From the NCBI GenBank assembly GCA_024680445.1, contig JAILCJ010000021.1:1-10460 (forward strand): a stretch of DNA of 10,460 bases. Direction: 5' to 3'. Position 1 is the first letter of the stretch, and each line of letters starts with the position of its first letter. Made by a program: the position numbers and the translations under genes. The stretch is from Campylobacter sp. GTDB taxonomy: Bacteria > Campylobacterota > Campylobacteria > Campylobacterales > Campylobacteraceae. Below are positions 1-5,657 of the stretch, in pieces. The notes under the pieces are model-generated. The model did not search any database. It saw only the letters and a list, made by a program, of their open reading frames with translations, and was not told where the DNA came from.

Positions 1-15
1 AGCAAAAATAAAAAG

Positions 16-65
16 CAAATTTGATAAAAAATCCACAGGGTAAATAAAATCAAATTTGATAAAAA
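16..65. repeat. 15-bp direct repeat downstream of moaE
   Basis: CAAATTTGATAAAAA occurs at 16-30 and again at 51-65, with a 35-bp period. The second copy includes the 12-bp palindrome ATCAAATTTGAT (49-60). No T-rich hairpin terminator is visible for the moaE operon before the window ends. Confidence 0.6.
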
Positions 66-67
66 GA

Positions 68-508
68 TTATTTTGCCAGCAAACCGGCGAATTTTAGGGG
101 TTTAGAACGATTAAGGGCATAAATTCTTTTGCCATTTATGATATCGTATTTCCAAATGGGTGCGTTTGCCTTGAAATCCTCGACAAAATCGTTTAAAAGT
201 TTAAGTCCATTTTTTCTTTTTTGGCTTAAAATTCCAGCCACAAAAGAGCTTTTATGCACTGGTACATCGCCTTTTGAGTGGGCAAAAAAAACTTCGCACT
301 CATGAAGCTTTGCCTTTTCTTGCCAAGAACTTAGCCATTTTTTTAGCAAAGGTTCGTAGATATCAAAACTAAGCGCTTGTATGCCATTTTCAGCCCTTAC
401 TATGCCTACAAAACTAAGCAAGGCACCACAATTTTTTTCGAGGCTTTGCAAATACCAGCGATTTTGAATTTCGCAGACTTCTAGTCCGCCTTCGTAAATT
501 TCCATCAT
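68..508 (-). CDS. moaE: Molybdopterin synthase catalytic (large) subunit MoaE
   Basis: MoaE binds the thiocarboxylated C-terminus of MoaD and transfers sulfur to cyclic pyranopterin monophosphate, giving molybdopterin in the cytoplasm. The 146-residue product has the usual MoaE length. It carries the N-terminal GALLSFVGIVR block (residues 28-38) and the C-terminal active-site stretch FKANAPIWK, where Lys113 and Lys120 match by spacing the two catalytic lysines of E. coli MoaE (Lys119 and Lys126). The usual HRxG motif reads HSKG (77-80), and the HR pair before the last long helix reads QK (96-97), so some otherwise common residues are replaced. It follows moaD after 18 bp, and that pairing supports the assignment. 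Two ATG codons stand in tandem at the start and no strong Shine-Dalgarno precedes them, so translation may depend on coupling to moaD. A run of eight T (coding strand) lies in mid-gene. Confidence 0.93.
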   Translation of the reverse strand: MMEIYEGGLEVCEIQNRWYLQSLEKNCGALLSFVGIVRAENGIQALSFDIYEPLLKKWLSSWQEKAKLHECEVFFAHSKGDVPVHKSSFVAGILSQKRKNGLKLLNDFVEDFKANAPIWKYDIINGKRIYALNRSKPLKFAGLLAK

Positions 509-526
509 TTTCGTAAAATTTGAGAT

Positions 527-754
527 TTAGCCACCGCAAACTGGGGGCAAAAGTGCGACTATATCGCCGTCATTTAGCTGTGTGTCAAGGTTGCTTACTA
601 TCTCGTCATTTACGCTAACTGCACAAAGTTCGAGCCATTTTTTTAGCTCACTTTCGTCATATTGGCTAAGTCGCTCTTTTAGTTCTCTTAGGCTTTTGGC
701 TTCGATTTTTAGATCTTCAAAGTCAAGTGGCCCAAGAAATCTTACAAGTATCAT
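527..754 (-). CDS. moaD: Molybdopterin synthase sulfur carrier (small) subunit MoaD
   Basis: MoaD is a small ubiquitin-fold protein. Its C-terminal glycine is adenylated and thiocarboxylated by a MoeB-type enzyme, and it then delivers sulfur to the MoaE active site. The 75-residue product has the expected size and ends in LLPPVCGG, the characteristic PPVxGG tail with the terminal Gly-Gly needed for activation. The segment LNDGDIVALLPP just before it is typical of the family. The ATG overlaps the TGA of the upstream SurA-like gene as ATGA. An AAGG ribosome binding site lies inside that gene, 8 nt before the ATG, so the two are probably translationally coupled. moaE follows after 18 bp, completing the heterotetramer's gene pair. 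Confidence 0.95.
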   Translation of the reverse strand: MILVRFLGPLDFEDLKIEAKSLRELKERLSQYDESELKKWLELCAVSVNDEIVSNLDTQLNDGDIVALLPPVCGG

Positions 755-1587
755 TGAGGTTGCCTTAAAAAATTTATTTTGGCTTTGGCACGAAGTTTGT
801 CGAAATAATCCGTTGCCACCTTTTCTTGCTCGGCTTGAAAAAGCATATTCATCACTTCGTCTTTTATCTCTTCAAAACTCGGTTGTCGTGAGCCATTTTT
901 TACATTTACATAAAACATATCATAGCCGTTTGGACCTTGAAGCGGACGGGTAAAACTTCGCTCTGGGGTGGTTGCCAAAAGAACGGCAAGACGTTGGCTG
1001 ATATTTTCGTAGTTAAGCTTTAAAACTTGGGTTTTTACGCCTTTTAAAGGGTCAAGTCCGCTTTGTTGTTGTTGCATGAGTAAATTTCCGTCTTTTGCAC
1101 TATAAACTGTCACAGAAATACTTTCAAAAGTGCTAAACTGACCGACATTGTTTTCGTAGTAGGTTCTTGCATTTCTTTCGTTTATATTTTTGCCAACACC
1201 AGCAAAGATATTTTTGTAAAGTTTTTCTTGAAGCATGGATTTTTCAAGATCTTTTTTAAAGTCTATGAATCTTATGCCTTTTTCTTCGATTTGATTTCTA
1301 AATTCGTTGTTTGTTAGTCCGTTTTTCTTAGCCATATTCTCGACTCTATCATTTATCTCAAAGGGTGAAACGCTTATGCCAAGAGCTTTGATTTGTGATT
1401 GTTCGAGGCGATCTCGCACCAAAAGATCAAAAGCGTGAGCACTGCTTATCTTTAAGTCTTGTCTGACTTTTTCAATTTCATAAAGTGTGATCGGCTCGTT
1501 TTCAACTATGGCAGCAACAGCATTTACCGTGTCTGCTTGTAGGCAAATCGCACAAACAAGTGAAGCAAAAATAGCTTTTTTTAACAT
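751..1587 (-). CDS. SurA-like periplasmic chaperone / peptidyl-prolyl isomerase family protein
   Basis: This is probably a periplasmic folding factor for outer membrane proteins. I place the start at the ATG at 1587, giving 278 residues, because it is preceded by AAAGG with a 7-nt spacer and begins a clear signal peptide (MLKKAIFASLVCAICLQA, likely cut before Asp19). An in-frame start at 1632 would put 15 extra residues before the signal peptide. Mature residues 20-130 resemble the helical SurA N-terminal chaperone domain (AIVENEPITLYEIEK, then repeated amphipathic helices). Residues about 140-230 look like a degenerate parvulin domain (FTRPLQGPNGYDMFYV), and 237-278 form a closing helix (SFEEIKDEVMNML). 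Isomerase activity cannot be judged from sequence. From memory this corresponds to C. jejuni Cj1289, a SurA-like protein encoded divergently from gltX, as here. Its stop codon overlaps the start of moaD. Confidence 0.85.
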   Translation of the reverse strand: MLKKAIFASLVCAICLQADTVNAVAAIVENEPITLYEIEKVRQDLKISSAHAFDLLVRDRLEQSQIKALGISVSPFEINDRVENMAKKNGLTNNEFRNQIEEKGIRFIDFKKDLEKSMLQEKLYKNIFAGVGKNINERNARTYYENNVGQFSTFESISVTVYSAKDGNLLMQQQQSGLDPLKGVKTQVLKLNYENISQRLAVLLATTPERSFTRPLQGPNGYDMFYVNVKNGSRQPSFEEIKDEVMNMLFQAEQEKVATDYFDKLRAKAKINFLRQPQ

Positions 1588-1594
1588 AATAAAA

Positions 1595-1599
1595 CCTTT
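1595..1599 (-). promoter_or_regulatory. Ribosome binding site that fixes the SurA-like start
   Basis: AAAGG on the minus strand lies 7 nt before the ATG at 1587, directly ahead of the signal-peptide coding sequence. No comparable site precedes the in-frame start at 1632, which falls inside the probable promoter region. Confidence 0.7.
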
Positions 1600-1600
1600 A

Positions 1601-1623
1601 TTTAAGTAATTTCTAAATATAAT
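1601..1623 (+). promoter_or_regulatory. Putative promoter for gltX and the malic enzyme gene
   Basis: A perfect TATAAT (1618-1623) is preceded by TTTAAGTAAT (1601-1610), which resembles the TTTAAGTnTT upstream element described for Campylobacter vegetative promoters, although the spacing is shorter than usual. Initiation would be near 1630, about 30 nt before the gltX start. The -10 lies 7 bp from the opposing -10 of the minus-strand operon. Confidence 0.5.
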
Positions 1624-1630
1624 TTCGCCC

Positions 1631-1639
1631 ATTATAACA
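1631..1639 (-). promoter_or_regulatory. Extended -10 promoter for the SurA-like/moaD/moaE operon
   Basis: The minus strand reads TGTTATAAT, a perfect -10 hexamer with the extended TGn element. Transcription would start near 1624, giving a leader of about 37 nt before the ATG at 1587. I see no good -35, which is usual for Campylobacter vegetative promoters. The box lies within the 5' leader of the divergent gltX gene. Confidence 0.55.
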
Positions 1640-1660
1640 TAAAAATTTTTAAGGACAGAG

Positions 1661-3034
1661 ATGATAGTTACTAGATTCGCACCAAGTCCTACCGGTTATT
1701 TACACATAGGCGGACTTAGAACTGCACTTTATAATTACCTTTACGCAAGGTCAAATGGCGGAAAATTCCTACTTCGCATAGAAGACACAGACTTAAAACG
1801 AAATTCCATCGAAGCCACTTTGGCTATCAAAGAAGCCTTTAAATGGTGCAAACTCGATCATGACGGCGAAGTTACTTACCAATCGCAAAGATTTGACATT
1901 TATAAAAAATATATCGCCAAACTTTTAGACGAAGGCAAGGCATATAAATGCTATATCACAAAAGACGAACTAAACGCACTTAGAGCCGAACAAGAAGCCA
2001 GAAAAGAGCGTCCAAAATACGATAATCGTTATAGAAATTTCACAGGCACACCACCTGAGGGCATAGAACCAGTTATTCGCATAAAATCCCCAGAGGACGG
2101 CACCATAGAATTTAAAGACGGCATAAAAGGCGAAATCAAATTTAATTGCAAAGATATACTAGATGACTTCATTATCGCAAGATCTGACGGCACGCCGACA
2201 TATAATTTTACCGTCGTTATAGATGACGCTTTGATGGGCGTTACTCATGTTATCAGGGGCGACGATCACCTAAGCAATACCCCAAAACAAATCGTGCTTT
2301 ACGAGGCTTTGGGCTTTAAAATTCCAGAATTTTTTCATGTTGCGATGATAAACGGCGAAGACGGCAAAAAACTATCAAAAAGACACGGCGCAACAGATGT
2401 TATGGAGTATAAACGCATGGGTTATTTGCCAGAAGCCTTGCTAAATTTCTTGGTTAGACTTGGTTGGAGCCATGGAGACGATGAGATTTTTAGCATGGAC
2501 GATATGTTAAAATACTTCGATCCGCACGATATAAACAAATCATCAAGCACATATAACACTCAAAAACTTGACTGGTTAAATTCGCATTATATTAAAACTT
2601 TGCCATACGAACGTTTGGCTGATGATATGCTTGAATTTGGCATAGATTTTCGAGCTCATGCAAAGGGTGAGTTGCTTTTAAACATACTAAGAGAACGTTC
2701 AAAAACCCTTATAGACATGGCAAATTCGGCAAAATCTATCATGAACGCACCAAGTCAATACGATCCAAAGGCCTTTGCAAAATTTATAACGATTCAAAGC
2801 AAAGAAATTTTGGCTAAATTTTCGCAAATTTTAACCCTAAATTTAGATGCACAAGGCTACGAAACACTAACAAATGAGTTTTTACAAACAAATGGATTAA
2901 AACTCAAAGACTTAGCTCAAGCACTTCGTGTTGCTCTAACAGGCACTAGCGTAAGTCCAAGCATTTTTGAAGTGCTTGAAGTTATAGGCAGCAACGAAGT
3001 TAAAGCAAGAATAGCAAAATTATTAACCCATTAA
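1661..3034 (+). CDS. gltX: Glutamyl-tRNA synthetase
   Basis: This cytoplasmic class Ic aminoacyl-tRNA synthetase charges tRNA with glutamate, consuming ATP. The 457-residue product has the normal bacterial length. It shows the HIGH-type motif in APSPTGYLHIGGLRTA (HIGG at 15-18), the IRGDDHLSNTPKQ block (198-210) and the KLSKR signature (237-241). The C-terminal third is the helical anticodon-binding part and is more divergent. The zinc-site region of E. coli GluRS keeps only one cysteine (Cys97), so the metal site is probably absent. Many epsilonproteobacteria carry two GluRS enzymes, one for tRNA(Glu) and one for tRNA(Gln) misacylation. As I remember the H. pylori proteins, this one looks like the canonical tRNA(Glu) type, but that is not proven here. 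AAGGA stands 5 nt before the ATG. The malic enzyme gene starts 9 bp after the stop, so the two are probably co-transcribed. Confidence 0.96.
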   Translation: MIVTRFAPSPTGYLHIGGLRTALYNYLYARSNGGKFLLRIEDTDLKRNSIEATLAIKEAFKWCKLDHDGEVTYQSQRFDIYKKYIAKLLDEGKAYKCYITKDELNALRAEQEARKERPKYDNRYRNFTGTPPEGIEPVIRIKSPEDGTIEFKDGIKGEIKFNCKDILDDFIIARSDGTPTYNFTVVIDDALMGVTHVIRGDDHLSNTPKQIVLYEALGFKIPEFFHVAMINGEDGKKLSKRHGATDVMEYKRMGYLPEALLNFLVRLGWSHGDDEIFSMDDMLKYFDPHDINKSSSTYNTQKLDWLNSHYIKTLPYERLADDMLEFGIDFRAHAKGELLLNILRERSKTLIDMANSAKSIMNAPSQYDPKAFAKFITIQSKEILAKFSQILTLNLDAQGYETLTNEFLQTNGLKLKDLAQALRVALTGTSVSPSIFEVLEVIGSNEVKARIAKLLTH

Positions 3035-3043
3035 GGAGAGAAA

Positions 3044-4300
3044 ATGAGTAAAATTACAGACGAGCAAGCGCTTAGCTACCATGTTGGCGGTAAAATCGCT
3101 ATAAATGTCAAAACCCCGTGCGAAACAGCCGATGACCTATCTTTGGCTTACACTCCGGGCGTTGCCATACCTTGCAAGGCGATAGAAGCCGACAATGAAT
3201 TGGCTTACAAATACACAAATAAAGCCAACCTCGTCGCCGTAATCACAGACGGAACCGCTGTTCTTGGACTTGGAGATATCGGTGCAGTTGCTGGAAAACC
3301 AGTTATGGAGGGCAAATCGGTTTTATTTAAAAAATTTGCCGATATAGACGCTTTTGATATCGAGCTTGACGAGCACGATCCAGACAAGATAGTTGAAATT
3401 TGCAAAGCCTTGGCTCCAACTTTTGGCGGTATAAATCTTGAAGATATCCGAGCTCCAAAATGCTTTGAAATAGAACGAAAACTTCAAGCTGCGGTTGATA
3501 TCCCAGTTATGCACGACGATCAACACGGTACAGCCATGATAACAAGTGCTGGCATGATAAACGCCATGGAAATTTCTGGCAAAGATATAAGCAAGATAAA
3601 AATAGTCGTAAGCGGTGCTGGTGCGGCTGGTATAGCGTGCGCAAAAATGTATCAAGCACTTGGTGCAAAACATATCATTATGATAGATAGCAAGGGCGTT
3701 ATCCACAGCGAAAGAACAGATTTGACACCTGAAAAAAGGGAATTTGCACTAAAAACTAACGATAGAACATTGGCTGATGCTATGCGAGGAGCCGATATGT
3801 TTTTAGGTCTTTCAAAACCGGGCGTAGTAACCAGAGAAATGGTAAAAACTATGAACGCCGAGCCTATTATTTTTGCACTAGCTAATCCAACTCCAGAAAT
3901 TTATCCAGAAGAAGTTGCAGAAGCTAGAAATGACGCTATGATGGGCACTGGTAGAAGCGATTATCCAAATCAAGTAAACAATGTCCTTGGTTTTCCGTTT
4001 ATCTTTCGTGGTGCCTTAGATGTTAGGGCTAAAAAAATCACAGAAAATATGAAAATGGCTGCTGCCAAAGCTCTTGCAGCTCTTGCCAAAGAACCCGTTC
4101 CAGCCGAAGTTTGCAAAGCGTTTGGCGTTGAAAAACTTGAATTTGGCAAAGACTATATCATACCAAAACCATTTGATAAAAGAGTTTTGACCGCAGTTGC
4201 TCCAGCAGTTGCTCAAGCTGCCGTTGATGACGGCGTTGCAAGGGTTAAAAATTTCGATAAAGAAGCTTATATAAAAGAGCTTTTAAAATCTCAAAAATAA
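3044..4300 (+). CDS. Malic enzyme (malate dehydrogenase, oxaloacetate-decarboxylating), short form
   Basis: The enzyme oxidatively decarboxylates L-malate to pyruvate and CO2, reducing NAD(P)+, and links the citric acid cycle to pyruvate and gluconeogenesis in an organism that lives on organic and amino acids. The 418 residues cover the malic domain and the NAD(P)-binding domain only; the phosphotransacetylase-like extension of E. coli MaeB is absent. Visible sites are SLAYTPGVA with Tyr36, [10 protein letters not shown] with Lys91, NLEDI with the metal ligands Glu133 and Asp134, and HDDQHGTA with Asp158/Asp159. The Rossmann loop GAGAAG is at 191-196, followed by NPTPEIYP (281-288) and SDYPNQVNN (305-313). 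Cofactor preference is unclear: IDSKG (214-218) after the second strand occurs in NADP-linked MaeB too. An AAGGAG ribosome binding site overlaps the gltX stop codon. It corresponds to C. jejuni Cj1287c by context. Confidence 0.94.
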   Translation: MSKITDEQALSYHVGGKIAINVKTPCETADDLSLAYTPGVAIPCKAIEADNELAYKYTNKANLVAVITDGTAVLGLGDIGAVAGKPVMEGKSVLFKKFADIDAFDIELDEHDPDKIVEICKALAPTFGGINLEDIRAPKCFEIERKLQAAVDIPVMHDDQHGTAMITSAGMINAMEISGKDISKIKIVVSGAGAAGIACAKMYQALGAKHIIMIDSKGVIHSERTDLTPEKREFALKTNDRTLADAMRGADMFLGLSKPGVVTREMVKTMNAEPIIFALANPTPEIYPEEVAEARNDAMMGTGRSDYPNQVNNVLGFPFIFRGALDVRAKKITENMKMAAAKALAALAKEPVPAEVCKAFGVEKLEFGKDYIIPKPFDKRVLTAVAPAVAQAAVDDGVARVKNFDKEAYIKELLKSQK

Positions 4301-4305
4301 TTTTT

Positions 4306-4335
4306 TTTGGCTTCAAGCTTTGTCTTGGAGCCAAA
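4306..4335 (+). terminator. Hairpin after the malic enzyme gene, probable terminator
   Basis: A 12-bp stem (TTTGGCTTCAAG with CTTGGAGCCAAA, one G-U pair) closes a 6-nt loop just after the malic enzyme stop. The T-run expected downstream is weak (TTTGATACATTTT), while a T8 run precedes the stem. It separates the gltX-malic enzyme unit from upp. Confidence 0.6.
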
Positions 4336-4337
4336 TT

Positions 4338-4346
4338 TGATACATT
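4338..4346 (+). promoter_or_regulatory. Candidate extended -10 for upp
   Basis: TGATACATT fits an extended -10 (TGn plus TACATT) directly after the terminator-like hairpin. Initiation near 4353 would leave a leader of about 28 nt to the upp start, which has AAGGA 6 nt before its ATG. This is a weak match in AT-rich DNA. Confidence 0.35.
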
Positions 4347-4380
4347 TTAATTCAAATTTTTAACAAAAAAAGGACAAAAA

Positions 4381-5007
4381 ATGGAAAATGTTAAACTCAT
4401 TTCTCACCCTCTAATCGAACATAAACTTGCCATTTTGCGTGACGAAAGAACCGAGCCTTTTCAATTTCGTATGCTTATCGACGAGATAAGCTACCTTATG
4501 ATGTTTGAAGCAACTAGGGATTTATCGCTTAGGGAGCTTAGCATAAAAACCCCAGTCACTCAAACAAAGGCGAAAAAATTAGCAACAAAAATCATGATAT
4601 GCCCTATACTTCGTGCCGCTCTTGGTATGCTTGATAGTGTTTTTAAGTTATTGCCAGACGCAAGTGTTGGTTTTTTGGGCTTTCAAAGAAATGAAAAAAC
4701 AGCACAGGCGGAGTTTTTTTATGCCAAACTCCCAAGCGATGCAGCCTCAAGAACTGCCATCATCATAGATCCTATGTTTGCAACCGGCGGAACTGCGATA
4801 GATGCGGTAAAATTTTTGCGTGAAAAAGGCGTAAAAAATATCAAATTTATCTCTATCATTTCAGCCCCAGAAGGTTTAAAAAGATTTAGTGAAATTTACC
4901 CAGATGTCGAAGTTTATACGGCAAGTATAGATGAAAAACTAAACGATAAAAGTTATATAGTTCCGGGTCTTGGTGACGCAGGAGATAGGGTTTTTAACAC
5001 CTTATAA
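4381..5007 (+). CDS. upp: Uracil phosphoribosyltransferase
   Basis: This cytoplasmic enzyme transfers the phosphoribosyl group of PRPP to uracil, giving UMP and pyrophosphate, and so salvages uracil. The 208-residue length is exactly that usual for bacterial Upp. Diagnostic segments are ILRAALGML (76-84), the PRPP-binding loop DPMFATGGTA (130-139), SAPEGLKRF (161-169) and the uracil-binding C-terminal motif GLGDAGDRVFNT (196-207). AAGGA lies 6 nt before the ATG. The gene stands between a hairpin on its left and a 119-bp gap before luxS, so it is probably its own transcription unit with possible read-through into luxS. Synteny with gltX and malic enzyme matches C. jejuni. Confidence 0.97.
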   Translation: MENVKLISHPLIEHKLAILRDERTEPFQFRMLIDEISYLMMFEATRDLSLRELSIKTPVTQTKAKKLATKIMICPILRAALGMLDSVFKLLPDASVGFLGFQRNEKTAQAEFFYAKLPSDAASRTAIIIDPMFATGGTAIDAVKFLREKGVKNIKFISIISAPEGLKRFSEIYPDVEVYTASIDEKLNDKSYIVPGLGDAGDRVFNTL

Positions 5008-5016
5008 CTAATTTTT

Positions 5017-5084
5017 GTCTTTGTTAAAATCGCAGTTTATGAGCTTGAAATTTTGGAATTTTTAGCATCAAATTTGACAAAGAC
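5017..5084 (+). repeat. 12-nt inverted repeat spanning the upp-luxS gap
   Basis: GTCTTTGTTAAA (5017-5028) and TTTGACAAAGAC (5073-5084) pair over 12 positions with one G-U. The 44-nt loop holds a second small hairpin at 5043-5066 (GCT/AGC and GAAATT/AATTTT around TTGG, with one T-T mismatch). Only RNA reading through from upp could form the outer stem, because the luxS promoter candidate overlaps the left arm. It may be an upp terminator or processing site. Confidence 0.45.
5022..5030 (+). promoter_or_regulatory. Candidate extended -10 promoter for luxS
   Basis: TGTTAAAAT follows a T-rich TTTTTG element (5012-5017), a common arrangement for Campylobacter vegetative promoters. Initiation near 5037 would give a leader of about 90 nt. 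A second TTTAAG at 5091 has no usable -10 before the ribosome binding site. Confidence 0.4.
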
Positions 5085-5126
5085 TAGAAATTTAAGCAAA
5101 TTTGATTTTGTTAAAAAGGATGAAAA

Positions 5127-5627
5127 ATGCCACTTCTTGATAGTTTTAAAGTCGATCATACTTTGATGAAGGCACCCGGAGTGCGTTTAGCAAAAACCAT
5201 GAAAACGCCAAAAGGCGATGATATAAGTGTTTTTGATTTGAGATTTTGCAAACCAAATGTCGAGATGATGAGCGAAAAAGGCACGCATACTTTTGAACAC
5301 CTTTTTGCAGGCTTTATGAGAGAACATTTAAATAGCGATAAAGTCGAGATCATCGATATATCGCCCATGGGCTGTAGAACAGGCTTTTATATGAGTTTGA
5401 TAGGCACACCGAGCATAAAAAACGTTCAAGACGCTTGGACGGCAAGTATGCACGATATTTTGGCCGTTAAAAATCAAAGCGATATACCAGAACTAAACAA
5501 ATATCAATGCGGTTCATACAAGATGCACTCTCTTGCTGACGCCCACGCTATCGCTACAAAAGTGCTAAATGAAGGCATAGCTTATATAGATAATGACGCT
5601 ATAAAGCTTGATTTGTCTAAATTATAA
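5127..5627 (+). CDS. luxS: S-ribosylhomocysteine lyase, autoinducer-2 synthase
   Basis: LuxS cleaves S-ribosylhomocysteine to homocysteine and 4,5-dihydroxy-2,3-pentanedione, which cyclises to autoinducer-2. It serves both the activated methyl cycle and signalling, in the cytoplasm, as a homodimer. The 166 residues are within the usual range. The metal site is intact: His54 and His58 in [11 protein letters not shown] and Cys128 in [11 protein letters not shown]. The catalytic Glu57 and the catalytic Cys83 in MGCRTGFYM are also present. AAGGA ends 6 nt before the ATG. The gene is flanked by a promoter-like sequence upstream and a hairpin directly after its stop, so it is probably monocistronic. 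Several Campylobacter species lack luxS, so its presence is a useful species marker. Confidence 0.97.
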   Translation: MPLLDSFKVDHTLMKAPGVRLAKTMKTPKGDDISVFDLRFCKPNVEMMSEKGTHTFEHLFAGFMREHLNSDKVEIIDISPMGCRTGFYMSLIGTPSIKNVQDAWTASMHDILAVKNQSDIPELNKYQCGSYKMHSLADAHAIATKVLNEGIAYIDNDAIKLDLSKL

Positions 5628-5629
5628 CT

Positions 5630-5656
5630 TTTACAAGGCATTAAAAACCTTGTAAA
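5630..5656. terminator. Shared hairpin between convergent luxS and the AAA ATPase gene
   Basis: TTTACAAGG and CCTTGTAAA form a perfect 9-bp stem around a 9-nt A-rich loop, filling the 30-bp gap between two convergent stop codons. The T-run is weak on both strands, but the position suggests a bidirectional terminator. Confidence 0.65.
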
Positions 5657-5657
5657 T

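Noticed and set aside
1..36. A possible GTG start on the minus strand at 36 leading to a hydrophobic 12-residue stretch at the window edge
   Set aside because: No ribosome binding site precedes it and only 12 codons are visible. It could be the start of a downstream membrane protein gene, but the evidence is too slight to list.
786..800. A sigma-54-like site, TGGCACG-N4-TTGT, on the plus strand
   Set aside because: It lies inside the SurA-like gene, points antisense with no gene to serve, and lacks the required GC at -12.
582..953. A 123-codon open frame on the plus strand opposite moaD and the SurA-like gene
   Set aside because: It is antisense to two well-supported genes, has a Ser/Leu-rich low-complexity product typical of a shadow frame, and matches no family I know.
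1588..1632. Extended N-terminus of the SurA-like protein starting at 1632
   Set aside because: It would place 15 residues before a clear signal peptide, lacks a ribosome binding site, and its start would lie upstream of the likely transcription start near 1624.
3323..3706. A 127-codon minus-strand open frame inside the malic enzyme gene
   Set aside because: It lies wholly antisense to a conserved enzyme, and its product is rich in Phe, Tyr and Cys without any recognisable motif.
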